NCBI GenBank assembly: GCA_022565075.1
Contig: JADFKG010000042.1
Coordinates: forward strand, 1 to 12,724
DNA from: Chloroflexota bacterium
GTDB lineage: Bacteria > Chloroflexota > Dehalococcoidia > SM23-28-2 > RBG-16-64-32
DNA: 12,724 bases
Direction of reading: 5' to 3'
The notes under the pieces were generated by a model that had not been told where the DNA came from, made no database searches, and saw only the letters and a list, made by a program, of their open reading frames with translations. Shown here piece by piece: positions 1 to 5,616 of this stretch (the stretch's first letter is position 1; every line of letters begins with the position of its first letter). A program made the translations under genes and the position numbers.

Positions 1-819
1 GTACAGCGTTGCGTACTCACGCAGCGACGGCAGCAGGCCGCCGCTCATGCGCTCCTTCTGCAGGCGCAGAGCCATCACAACGTCCGCTCCCTCGATCGCA
101 GCGTCAAGGTCGGTCTCGACGTTGACGTGGGGCAGCGCCGCCGGGTCCTCGGTCGGCGGATCGCCGGGGCGCAGGCCCGCCGGCAGCAGCGTCGCCGGGC
201 CGCAGACGGTCACCTCCGCGCCGGCCTTGGAGAGCAGCCAGATGTTGGAGCGCGCGACGCGGCTGTGCGCGATGTCGCCGACGATGACGACGCGCCGTCC
301 GCGTACGTCCCCCAGGTGCGCGCGCATCGTGTAGAGGTCGAGCAGCGCCTGCGTCGGGTGGGCGTGCCAGCCGTCGCCGGCGTTGATCACGGACGAGCGG
401 ATCTGGCGCGCCACCAGATGCGGCGCACCAGACGAGCCGTGACGCATCACCAGCACGTCTGCGCCGATCGCTTGCAAAGTGCGCACCGTGTCGATCAGCG
501 ACTCGCCCTTCTCGACGCTCGAGCCGCCGGCCGCGACGTTGATCACGTCCGCGCCCAGCGCCTTTCCCGCCAGCTCGAACGACGCGCGGGTGCGCGTGCT
601 CGCCTCGTAGAAGAGGGTGACGATCGTGCGGCCCCGCAGCGTCGGCACGCGCGGCACGTCGCGGCCCAGCACCTCCTTCATCGAGTCGGTCGTCTCCATC
701 AGCAGGTCAATCTCGTCGCCGCTCAGGTCGTCCACGTCGAGCAGGTGCCGGCGCGTCCATTCGCGGTCGTCAGTGGAGCGCGGCGCGACGGTCTGCTCCC
801 GGCTTGTGGCTCGCATCAT
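1..819 (-). CDS. pyrB: aspartate carbamoyltransferase catalytic subunit, 3' end cut by window
   Basis: Catalyses the committed step of de novo pyrimidine synthesis, joining carbamoyl phosphate and aspartate to give carbamoyl-aspartate in the cytoplasm. The reading frame is open from the ATG at 819 to the window edge, giving 273 residues. The family is usually about 305, so roughly 35 C-terminal residues lie outside. Visible motifs are the carbamoyl-phosphate loop STRTR (residues 74-78), the MRHG segment (125-128), HPTQ (154-157) and the QKERM stretch near the end of the visible part. The start is supported by AGGAGG seven bases upstream and by an ATGA overlap with the pyrR stop, so the two genes are probably translationally coupled. 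It lies in the pyrR operon and should be controlled by the upstream attenuator. The call is very secure. Confidence 0.97.
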   Translation of the reverse strand, partial: MMRATSREQTVAPRSTDDREWTRRHLLDVDDLSGDEIDLLMETTDSMKEVLGRDVPRVPTLRGRTIVTLFYEASTRTRASFELAGKALGADVINVAAGGSSVEKGESLIDTVRTLQAIGADVLVMRHGSSGAPHLVARQIRSSVINAGDGWHAHPTQALLDLYTMRAHLGDVRGRRVVIVGDIAHSRVARSNIWLLSKAGAEVTVCGPATLLPAGLRPGDPPTEDPAALPHVNVETDLDAAIEGADVVMALRLQKERMSGGLLPSLREYATLY

Positions 820-1355
820 CGTTCGCCCTCCTCTCGCGTAATGCGCACTTCGTCGTGGCCGTCCGTCTCCTCGAGGAGCACGTCCACGCCTTCGTGCAGC
901 GCGGTCGGGATGTTTTTGCCCACGTAGTCGGCCCGGATCGGCAGCTGGCGGTGGCCGCGGTCGACGAGCACGGCCAGCTGGATCGCCGCCGGCCGCCCGA
1001 AGTCGGTCAGCGCGTCCAGCGCGGCGCGGATGCTGCGGCCGGTGTAGAGCACGTCGTCGACGAGGATCACGGTGCGGCCCTCCATCGCCACCGGCAGGTC
1101 GGTCGGCTGGACGTGCGGCGCCCGCGAGGCGATGTCGTCGCGGTAGAGGCCGATGTCCAGCGCGCCGACGGGCACGCTCTCGTTCTCGATCTCCCCGATC
1201 GCCTCCGCCAGGCGGTTCGCCAGCGGCACGCCGCGGGTGCGCATGCCGACGAGCACCACGCCATCGAGTCCGTGGTTGCGTTCCACGATCTCGTGAGCGA
1301 TGCGCTGGATGGCGCGGCGGATCTCTTCCGCGGAGAGGACCGTGCGCGCGATCAA
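816..1355 (-). CDS. pyrR: bifunctional pyr operon attenuation protein / uracil phosphoribosyltransferase
   Basis: PyrR binds the leader RNA of pyr operons when UMP/UTP is abundant and promotes termination; many members also convert uracil and PRPP to UMP. The roughly 179-residue protein has the usual family length. It carries the PRPP-binding signature VILVDDVLYTGRS at residues 96-108, and the PyrR-typical ADYVGKNIPT stretch near residue 145. No ATG is available. The frame offers TTG at 1358 or TTG at 1355, and a stop lies at 1370-1368. I chose 1355 because a purine-rich GAGAGGG sits seven bases upstream, whereas 1358 would lie inside the U-tract and too close to it. That ribosome site is the 3' arm of the terminator hairpin. 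The gene ends in an ATGA overlap with pyrB. The PyrR-type RNA hairpin in its own leader independently supports the identity. Confidence 0.95.
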   Translation of the reverse strand: MIARTVLSAEEIRRAIQRIAHEIVERNHGLDGVVLVGMRTRGVPLANRLAEAIGEIENESVPVGALDIGLYRDDIASRAPHVQPTDLPVAMEGRTVILVDDVLYTGRSIRAALDALTDFGRPAAIQLAVLVDRGHRQLPIRADYVGKNIPTALHEGVDVLLEETDGHDEVRITREEGER

Positions 1356-1356
1356 C

Positions 1357-1384
1357 AAAAAACCCTCTCACCAACGGGAGAGGG
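1357..1384 (-). terminator. intrinsic terminator of the pyr leader (attenuator)
   Basis: On the minus strand CCCTCTC (1384-1378) pairs perfectly with GAGAGGG (1369-1363) across an eight-base loop, and six T residues follow (1362-1357). This is a textbook intrinsic terminator. It sits at the very start of pyrR rather than after a gene, which is the position expected of an attenuator. The 3' arm also contains the only purine-rich ribosome site for pyrR, so folding could block translation as well as transcription. Confidence 0.85.
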
Positions 1385-1453
1385 TCCGCGCGTCAGCCGG
1401 TACAGTATGCGGTTAGCCGGGACGTGTGCGTGCGTCAACTCGATCTCCCTTGG
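1371..1453 (-). promoter_or_regulatory. pyr antiterminator structure
   Basis: On the minus strand CCAAGGGAGA (1453-1444) can pair with TCTCCC-G-TTGG (1381-1371), giving ten base pairs with one bulged G. The 3' partner occupies most of the terminator's 5' arm and its loop, so this pairing excludes the terminator. The 5' partner shares AAGG (1451-1448) with the lower stem of the PyrR-binding hairpin, so PyrR binding would break it. The three mutually exclusive folds form a complete attenuation switch. Confidence 0.75.
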
Positions 1454-1478
1454 CGGCCTCGCAGGACCGCATTAAAGG
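1448..1478 (-). promoter_or_regulatory. PyrR-binding anti-antiterminator hairpin
   Basis: Read on the minus strand, GGTCCTGCGAGGCC (within 1468-1455) closely follows the PyrR RNA consensus as I recall it (ARUCCNGNGAGGYU), differing only at the two outermost positions. It forms an upper stem GCGG/CCGC (arms 1470-1467 and 1456-1453) with the conserved UCC and GAGG bases at its tip. An asymmetric internal loop follows, then a lower stem CCTT/AAGG (1478-1475 with 1451-1448). A stem with an internal bulge below a conserved tip is the known architecture of PyrR binding loops. The lower stem uses bases that the antiterminator also needs. Confidence 0.85.
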
Positions 1479-1509
1479 TTTCGACTGTTAGGACGGTTTC
1501 GCCTGACCA

Positions 1510-1538
1510 ATGTTAGCAGCGCAGGCGAATCCCGGCAA
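1510..1538 (-). promoter_or_regulatory. predicted pyrRB promoter
   Basis: On the minus strand a -35-like TTGCCG (1538-1533) and a -10-like TAACAT (1515-1510) are separated by exactly 17 bases. Transcription would start near 1503, leaving a leader of about 148 bases that holds the whole PyrR attenuator. Each hexamer is a partial match to the sigma-70 consensus. The promoter is back to back with that of the Rieske gene. Confidence 0.5.
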
Positions 1539-1545
1539 CGCCGAG

Positions 1546-1554
1546 TGTTATCTT
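1546..1554 (+). promoter_or_regulatory. possible extended -10 promoter of the Rieske gene
   Basis: TGTTATCTT reads as an extended -10 element (TG, one base, TATCTT). No convincing -35 hexamer stands 17 bases upstream. Transcription would begin near 1561 and give a short leader ending in the AGGAGG at 1582-1587. This is suggestive only. Confidence 0.35.
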
Positions 1555-1593
1555 ATCCACGAACCGACCCCACACGCTTACAGGAGGACTCCC

Positions 1594-1902
1594 ATGCCAG
1601 AATTCGTGCGAGTGGCCAGCGCCAGCGAGGTGCCGCCGGGCGAGATGAAGGTCGTCGAGGTCAACGACACCGAAGTCGTGCTCGCTAACATCGATGGCAA
1701 GATCGTCTGCTTCAGCAACGAGTGCACGCACCGCCAGGGCCCGATGGGCGAGGGCGTCCTCGAGGGCGAAGTTGTCGAGTGCCCGTTCCACGCTGGCCAG
1801 TTCAACGTCCTTACCGGCGAGGTCGTCGGCCCGCCGCCGGACGAGCCGCTGCCGACCTACGAAGTGAAGGTCGACGGCGACGACGTCAGCGTCGCCGTCT
1901 AG
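1594..1902 (+). CDS. Rieske-type [2Fe-2S] ferredoxin
   Basis: A small soluble electron carrier of 102 residues. The Rieske cluster ligands are all visible: C44-x-H46 (CTH) and C63-x-x-H66 (CPFH). This is the two-Cys, two-His set that binds [2Fe-2S], with a short ligand spacing typical of bacterial oxygenase-type Rieske ferredoxins and NirD-like proteins. There is no membrane anchor or signal peptide. The ATG at 1594 is chosen over an upstream in-frame start because AGGAGG lies six bases ahead of it. The gene stands alone on its strand, diverges from pyrR and converges on the metal transporter with a six-base gap. No oxygenase or reductase partner is in the window, so the electron acceptor is unknown. 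The family is secure; the partner is not. Confidence 0.92.
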   Translation: MPEFVRVASASEVPPGEMKVVEVNDTEVVLANIDGKIVCFSNECTHRQGPMGEGVLEGEVVECPFHAGQFNVLTGEVVGPPPDEPLPTYEVKVDGDDVSVAV

Positions 1903-1908
1903 CCGGCG

Positions 1909-2943
1909 CTATCCGTCTGGGCCGAGCCAGCTGACGAAGCGGTCCAGGTCGGGCAGCAGGTCGCTCGCCTGCAAGAGGAACAGCACGCCCACCACGAGGC
2001 TGAACACCGCCGCGATCCCGCCCGCCGCCACGTATATCCACTGCCGCCGCGAACTCGAGACGACCGTGACCAGGCTCACCACCGTGATCACGGTGTTCGA
2101 GATCAGCAGGCCCACGATGAACGCCAGCAGGGCGATCACGCCGGCGACCTGACTCGATGCCCCGACAGCCGCCGTGATCAGGAGCACCTGCGTGCCGGTC
2201 TCGGCGCCGATGCCGTGTATCGCGCCGATCCCCAGCGCGGTCCTCGCGCCGTACTGCTGCTCGGCGTGCACGTGCTTTCTCGGCTTGCCGAAGACGCGGG
2301 CGCGGACGCCCTCGTAGACGTTGCGTACGCCCGAGAAGACGAGCATCCAGCGGCTGCGCAGTCGCACCTCCTCGCCCGAGCGGAAGAAACGATAGATCGC
2401 GTAGAAGAGGTAGAACGCCAGCAGTATCAGAGTCACGCCCACCACCCGCTCCATCACCGGGTCGATCCAATCGGGCAGGAACCCGCGCGCCATGATCGCC
2501 GCCACGCCCAGCAAGAAGACGACGAAGCCGTGGCCGAGCGCGTAAAGGCTTCCCAGCATCAGCGCCGACCGCTGCTTGCTGACGAACCCCGTGATGGCGC
2601 TCAGCTGTCCGTTGCGCGCCTCTGCGCTCCGCCGCACCGTCTCAGCGTGGGTGTGTGCGGGGTCGTGACCGGCGGCCACCGCCGTCTCGGTGATCACGGC
2701 CGTTCCGGTCCCACCGTGGCTGTGGCCGATCGAGTGATGCGACTCGTCTGTGAGCATGACGCCGGGCTCGCCCGTCAGCCATTTTTCCGCGTCAGGCAGC
2801 TCAGCCGTCGTGCTCGTGATGTCCGTGATCGCCGCGATGTGGTCCCAGTCGATGCCGTGGCGCAGGCCGAGCGCCAGCGCGGCGCTGATCACCCCCACTG
2901 AGCCCACGATCGACAGGACCGGCAGTGCTTCTGCGGGAATCAT
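1909..2943 (-). CDS. NiCoT-like nickel/cobalt transporter, His-rich
   Basis: An inner-membrane metal permease of 344 residues. The signature RHGIDWDH (residues 28-35) in the second half of the first membrane segment matches the HxxxDH metal motif of nickel/cobalt transporters. LGHGFVVFLLG and a later IHGIGAETGTQ resemble the second and third family motifs. A hydrophilic stretch at about residues 60-100 is rich in histidine (H69, H70, H74, H76, H93, H97, H99), and another HVH follows later; these probably bind the metal. Several hydrophobic segments follow. It starts eight bases after the Fur-family stop and has no clear ribosome site, so it probably depends on coupled translation. The neighbouring regulator suggests repression when metal is plentiful, hence uptake. 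Nickel is my first choice and cobalt the alternative; efflux is less likely. Confidence 0.85.
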   Translation of the reverse strand: MIPAEALPVLSIVGSVGVISAALALGLRHGIDWDHIAAITDITSTTAELPDAEKWLTGEPGVMLTDESHHSIGHSHGGTGTAVITETAVAAGHDPAHTHAETVRRSAEARNGQLSAITGFVSKQRSALMLGSLYALGHGFVVFLLGVAAIMARGFLPDWIDPVMERVVGVTLILLAFYLFYAIYRFFRSGEEVRLRSRWMLVFSGVRNVYEGVRARVFGKPRKHVHAEQQYGARTALGIGAIHGIGAETGTQVLLITAAVGASSQVAGVIALLAFIVGLLISNTVITVVSLVTVVSSSRRQWIYVAAGGIAAVFSLVVGVLFLLQASDLLPDLDRFVSWLGPDG

Positions 2944-2951
2944 GGCGCGGC

Positions 2952-3380
2952 CTAGGCTTTCGTCTGGCAGCTTTTGCAGACGCCGAAGATCGCGAAGTGG
3001 CCGAGGTCGGCCTGGAAGCCGGCCTCTTCGTAGAGCAGCGTCGCCACGCCGTCAAGGTAGCTGTTGTCCAGCGATGTCACGTCGCCACAGGTGCGGCAGA
3101 TCAGGTGATGGTGCCGGTCCTTGCCCACCCACTCGAACTCACTCTCGCCCGAGCCCATATCCGTCTCGTAGACCAGCCCCAGGTCCGCCGCCGACGCCAG
3201 CGTGCGGTAGACCGTCGAGGCGTCGATGAACGGGTGGGACGTGCGCAGCTCTTCGATCAGCCGCGAGGCCGTGATGTGAACGCCGGAGTGGCGCACCTCG
3301 CAGAGGATGTGCACGCGCTGCGGGGTAACCTTCTGTCCGGCTTCCCTCAGTACGATGGCGGTCTCGTTTTCGCAGGCCAT
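2952..3380 (-). CDS. Fur-family metal-dependent transcriptional repressor (possibly Nur-like)
   Basis: A 142-residue Fur-family regulator. The N-terminal winged helix has the recognition helix STVYRTL at residues 55-61. The C-terminal dimerisation and metal domain has HHH at 90-92. The structural zinc cysteines are both paired, CRTC (95-98) and CKSC (135-138). I place the start at the ATG at 3380 because GGAGG lies eight bases upstream, and because the upstream part of the frame is the promoter/operator. It is the first gene of a two-gene operon with the NiCoT-like transporter. The operator at 3397-3420 suggests that it represses both itself and the transporter. That context favours a nickel sensor (Nur), but the metal cannot be read from sequence; zinc or iron sensing remains possible. 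Confidence 0.93.
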   Translation of the reverse strand: MACENETAIVLREAGQKVTPQRVHILCEVRHSGVHITASRLIEELRTSHPFIDASTVYRTLASAADLGLVYETDMGSGESEFEWVGKDRHHHLICRTCGDVTSLDNSYLDGVATLLYEEAGFQADLGHFAIFGVCKSCQTKA

Positions 3381-3396
3381 TGGCGCGCCCTCCGTC

Positions 3397-3420
3397 GCAA
3401 ATGCAAGTCGTTGCAGTTGC
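3397..3420. promoter_or_regulatory. palindromic Fur-family operator
   Basis: GCAAATGCAA and TTGCAGTTGC face each other across GTCG. This is an inverted repeat with ten-base arms and a single mismatch, and its core TGCAA-N4-TTGCA is perfect. It lies 17 bases before the Fur-family start codon and covers the predicted transcription start near 3414, so bound protein would block transcription. The TTGCAA-like half sites resemble published Nur-type boxes as I remember them. Confidence 0.7.
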
Positions 3421-3449
3421 AGCATGTCGAAGGTGCGGCCCGCTGTCAA
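3421..3449 (-). promoter_or_regulatory. promoter of the fur-like/transporter operon
   Basis: On the minus strand a perfect -35 TTGACA (3449-3444) is followed after 17 bases by CATGCT (3426-3421), a weak -10. The start site would fall near 3414, inside the palindromic operator. A strong -35 with a weak -10 under an operator fits a repressible promoter. Confidence 0.6.
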
Positions 3450-3473
3450 CTGGCGCTCGCCGCGCCGACTCGG

Positions 3474-3707
3474 TCAGCCGCCGGCCAGCGGTGGCATCAG
3501 CGTCAGGCGGTCCCCCTCCACCAGCGTCCGCTCCGGGTCCGTCGCCTCGCCGCCCACGATCACGGCCGCCGCCAGCTCCTCCGTGATCTGCAGCCGCTCC
3601 AGCACGTCGCGGACGGTCGCGCCGTCGGCCACCTCGTAGGGGAACGTCGCGTCCTCGCCGGGCGCGTACTGGTCCAGGTAACCCTTCAGCTCCACCGTGA
3701 TCTTCAT
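3474..3707 (-). CDS. MoaD/ThiS-family sulfur-carrier protein
   Basis: A 77-residue beta-grasp protein of the ubiquitin-like sulfur-carrier family. It ends in PPLAGG: the C-terminal diglycine is the residue pair that an E1-like enzyme adenylates and converts to a thiocarboxylate for molybdopterin, thiamine or other sulfur transfer. The preceding VEGDRLTLMPP segment is the usual lead-in strand. Length and ending are complete and typical of MoaD. No MoaE, MoeB, ThiG or JAMM-type partner lies in the window, so whether it serves cofactor synthesis or another sulfur route is open. The ATG at 3707 has only a weak ribosome site. The gene is divergent from the hydrolase operon and sits just upstream of the fur-like gene on the same strand, but that gene has its own promoter. 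Confidence 0.85.
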   Translation of the reverse strand: MKITVELKGYLDQYAPGEDATFPYEVADGATVRDVLERLQITEELAAAVIVGGEATDPERTLVEGDRLTLMPPLAGG

Positions 3708-3713
3708 GCCACT

Positions 3714-3744
3714 TGAGGATACCTCAGTACCCCGGTGATATACT
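3714..3744 (+). promoter_or_regulatory. divergent control region: palindrome and extended -10
   Basis: TGAGG-ATA-CCTCA (3714-3726) is a perfect five-base-arm palindrome. Just downstream TGATATACT (3736-3744) reads as an extended -10 element for the plus-strand operon, with transcription expected near 3751. A TTGAGG at 3713 is 20 bases away, too far to be a good -35. The palindrome lies where a regulator could act on both the hydrolase operon and the MoaD/ThiS gene, but no regulator is identified. Confidence 0.4.
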
Positions 3745-3766
3745 CGCCCGGCCAGGAGGTGCTGAG

Positions 3767-4564
3767 ATGCCGGAAGTGACCGCTAACGGCCTGAAGATCC
3801 ATTATCGCGACGTCGGAGACGGCTTTCCCATCGTCTTCCTTCACGGATTCACCGGCAACACTCGCAACTGGGCGCTCACGGTCCCCTCGCTCCGTGACCG
3901 CTTCCGCTGCGTCTCCATCGATCATCCCGGTCACGGTCAGTCCGCGAAGCCGACTGACACCGCCTTCTACGCGCTCCCCAACATGGCCGCTTTCGCCTAC
4001 GCCGCCATACGCGAGATCGGCATCGAGGAATGCTATCTCGTCGGTCACTCGATGGGCGGCATGATCTCTCAGCACGTTATCCTCGACCACCCGGAACTCG
4101 TGCGCGCGCTTATCCTCGTCGACACCGCGGCCGCCCCGGTCAACGGCTTCGAGTCATGGAACGAGAAGTTGCGACAGACCGCCCGTACGGAGGGTATCGA
4201 GGCGGCGTTCGACCTTCGCTCGAAGAACGACCCGCGCGCCGCCGACCCGGCCTTCCTTCGGCTCTGGCGCGAGCAGTTTCTGATGACTTCGGTGGAAGCC
4301 TACATCGGCGGCAGCCTGGCGATGCGCGACCGCGAGCCACTTCTCGACCGCCTCGCCTCCCTCACCGTGCCGGCGCTCATCGTCTGTGGGGAGAACGACG
4401 AACCGTTCCTCGAACCTTCCCGTGAACTGCAGGCGGCGATCCCCGGCAGCGACCTCGTGATCATCGCCGGCGCCGGGCACGGCCCCGCCATCGAGACGCC
4501 CGCCGAGTTCAACCGCACCCTGTCCGGCTTCCTCGACAGCGTCCACGCCGCCGCGCCCGCCTGA
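3767..4564 (+). CDS. alpha/beta hydrolase
   Basis: A 265-residue cytoplasmic alpha/beta-hydrolase-fold enzyme. The oxyanion segment LHGF is at residues 25-28 and the nucleophile elbow GHSMGG puts the catalytic serine at 95. The likely acid is D211 in GENDEP and the base is H238 in GHGPAIE, so the triad is complete. A DHPGHGQS stretch (52-59) is also family-typical. There is no signal peptide. The ATG at 3767 is chosen because AGGAGG precedes it by seven bases. It is the first gene of a probable operon with the two MaoC-like genes (3-base gap). Hydrolysis of an ester or a thioester linked to acyl-CoA metabolism is a reasonable inference, but the substrate cannot be read from the sequence. Confidence 0.9.
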   Translation: MPEVTANGLKIHYRDVGDGFPIVFLHGFTGNTRNWALTVPSLRDRFRCVSIDHPGHGQSAKPTDTAFYALPNMAAFAYAAIREIGIEECYLVGHSMGGMISQHVILDHPELVRALILVDTAAAPVNGFESWNEKLRQTARTEGIEAAFDLRSKNDPRAADPAFLRLWREQFLMTSVEAYIGGSLAMRDREPLLDRLASLTVPALIVCGENDEPFLEPSRELQAAIPGSDLVIIAGAGHGPAIETPAEFNRTLSGFLDSVHAAAPA

Positions 4565-4567
4565 GCG

Positions 4568-5077
4568 ATGGCCTACGACATCGAAGCGGTGCGACGCAAG
4601 TACATCGGCTTCGAGACGGCGAAGTCCCGCGGCCGCTATCCCGTCGAGCACGACCCCATCCGCCGCCACTGCCACATGGTGGATGACAACAACCCGCTCT
4701 TCATCGACCCCGACCGCGAAGGTGGGGTTCTCTGCCCGCCATCCGGTTGGCTCGCACACTACTTCGCCAGCCTCGGCCCCTGGCCCGCCGTCTTCGAGCC
4801 GCTCTTCCCGATCGTGCCTACGCCCGGCAAGCGCATCATCAACATGAGCCAGGAAGTGGAGTGGTCTGCCCACATCAAGGTCGGCGATCATCTCTCCGTC
4901 GTCCGCCGCATCGCCGACGTCTTCCAGAAAGGCATCACGATCGACCCCGAGGCCGTCTGGATCGTCGCCGAGGCGATCATCACGAACCAGCGCGACGAGG
5001 TGGTCTGCGTCGTCCGCAACACGCTCCTCACCCACCGCACGCCCGACGAAGTGGCGGCGGCGAACGCGGACGCATGA
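4568..5077 (+). CDS. MaoC-like N-terminal-type hotdog protein
   Basis: A 169-residue hotdog-fold protein resembling the N-terminal dehydratase-type domain of MaoC/FAS hydratases. The segment DDNNPLFID (from residue 39) corresponds to the hydratase D-x-N-P-x-H motif. The Asp and Asn-Pro are there, but the catalytic His position is Phe (F45). LCPPSGWLAHYF follows where acyl-binding residues usually lie. It overlaps the next gene by four bases (ATGA), so the two products are probably made in equal amounts. In the mycobacterial HadAB family such subunits pair as heterodimers, one holding the active site and the other shaping the acyl pocket; this one looks like the non-catalytic partner. Substrate unknown. 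Confidence 0.82.
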   Translation: MAYDIEAVRRKYIGFETAKSRGRYPVEHDPIRRHCHMVDDNNPLFIDPDREGGVLCPPSGWLAHYFASLGPWPAVFEPLFPIVPTPGKRIINMSQEVEWSAHIKVGDHLSVVRRIADVFQKGITIDPEAVWIVAEAIITNQRDEVVCVVRNTLLTHRTPDEVAAANADA

Positions 5078-5520
5078 AGCGGGAGCAGGTCTACTGGGAA
5101 GAAGTGAGCGTGGGCGACGAGCTGCCCGAGATATCGCTCGACATAACTGTAAGGCGCCTCTTCCTGCAGGCCAGCGGCGCGCAGGACTGGTACCCCGTGC
5201 ACTTCGATCCTGCCTTCGCGCGCAAGGCCGGGCACGAGGACGTCTTCATGAACACAGGCTTCGTCCAGGCCGCCCTCGTGCGCCTGATCACGGACTGGAT
5301 GGGCGACGCCGGCTTCCTCAAGCGCCTTGCCTTCCAGATGCGCCGTCAGCACCGGCAGGGCGACACGATGGTCTGCCGCGGCAAGGTCACCGGCAAGAAA
5401 GAAGCGGACGGCGACGCGCTCGTCTTCCTCGAAGTCTGGGCCGAGAACGAGCGCGAGGGCATCGCCACGCCCGGCGAGGCGACGATCGTGCTCCCCCGGA
5501 CGCCTGCTGGCGAAGGCTGA
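5074..5520 (+). CDS. MaoC-like hotdog hydratase/dehydratase subunit
   Basis: A 148-residue single-hotdog MaoC-like protein that would add or remove water on an enoyl/3-hydroxyacyl thioester. The active-site stretch is D38-W-Y-P-V-H43. The Asp and His of the R-hydratase dyad are kept while the usual Asn is Tyr. The start is the ATG of the ATGA overlap with the preceding gene. Together the two subunits would give the double-hotdog arrangement found in one chain in eukaryotic hydratase 2. This gene likely supplies the catalytic residues. The hydrolase upstream suggests one acyl-CoA pathway, perhaps breakdown of an unusual acid; that is inference. Confidence 0.83.
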   Translation: MKREQVYWEEVSVGDELPEISLDITVRRLFLQASGAQDWYPVHFDPAFARKAGHEDVFMNTGFVQAALVRLITDWMGDAGFLKRLAFQMRRQHRQGDTMVCRGKVTGKKEADGDALVFLEVWAENEREGIATPGEATIVLPRTPAGEG

Positions 5521-5527
5521 CCCGGCC

Positions 5528-5541
5528 CCGCGAAGGCGCGG
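5528..5541 (+). terminator. weak hairpin after the MaoC pair
   Basis: CCGCG and CGCGG pair across AAGG just after the MaoC stop codon. The following TCTGTT is only slightly T-rich, so it is at best a weak terminator. It lies just before the promoter of the next gene. Confidence 0.3.
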
Positions 5542-5545
5542 TCTG

Positions 5546-5575
5546 TTGACGTGCCGCGCGCAAACTGCTTACAGT
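5546..5575 (+). promoter_or_regulatory. predicted promoter of the cNMP-domain gene
   Basis: A -35 TTGACG (5546-5551, five of six consensus bases) and a -10 TACAGT (5570-5575, four of six) are 18 bases apart. Transcription would begin near 5582, about 35 bases ahead of the start codon. This gives the cNMP-domain gene its own promoter, separate from the hydrolase/MaoC operon. Confidence 0.55.
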
Positions 5576-5616
5576 GGGCGCACTTAGAACGAGATCACGA
5601 AGCGGAGGACAGCCAC

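Noticed and set aside
127..927. Plus-strand frame of 266 codons over pyrB
   Set aside because: It lies opposite pyrB, whose catalytic motifs are clear, and its translation is Arg/Ala/His-rich without domains.
1357..1384. CCCTCTC...GAGAGGG as a dispersed repeat of the kind common in bacterial genomes
   Set aside because: Only one copy is seen in this window, and its place after a PyrR-binding hairpin and before six U explains it as an attenuator.
1903..1908. Shared terminator between convergent Rieske and transporter genes
   Set aside because: The six-base gap and its flanks form no T-flanked hairpin. The similar gap at 6031-6036 was also checked and holds none.
3713..3766. Upstream TTG start for the alpha/beta hydrolase
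   Set aside because: The ATG at 3767 has an ideal AGGAGG, and the upstream stretch contains the extended -10 and the palindrome.
4154..5035. Minus-strand frame of 293 codons opposite the hydrolase and MaoC genes
   Set aside because: It is a shadow of two well-supported plus-strand genes with good starts, and shows no recognisable motif.
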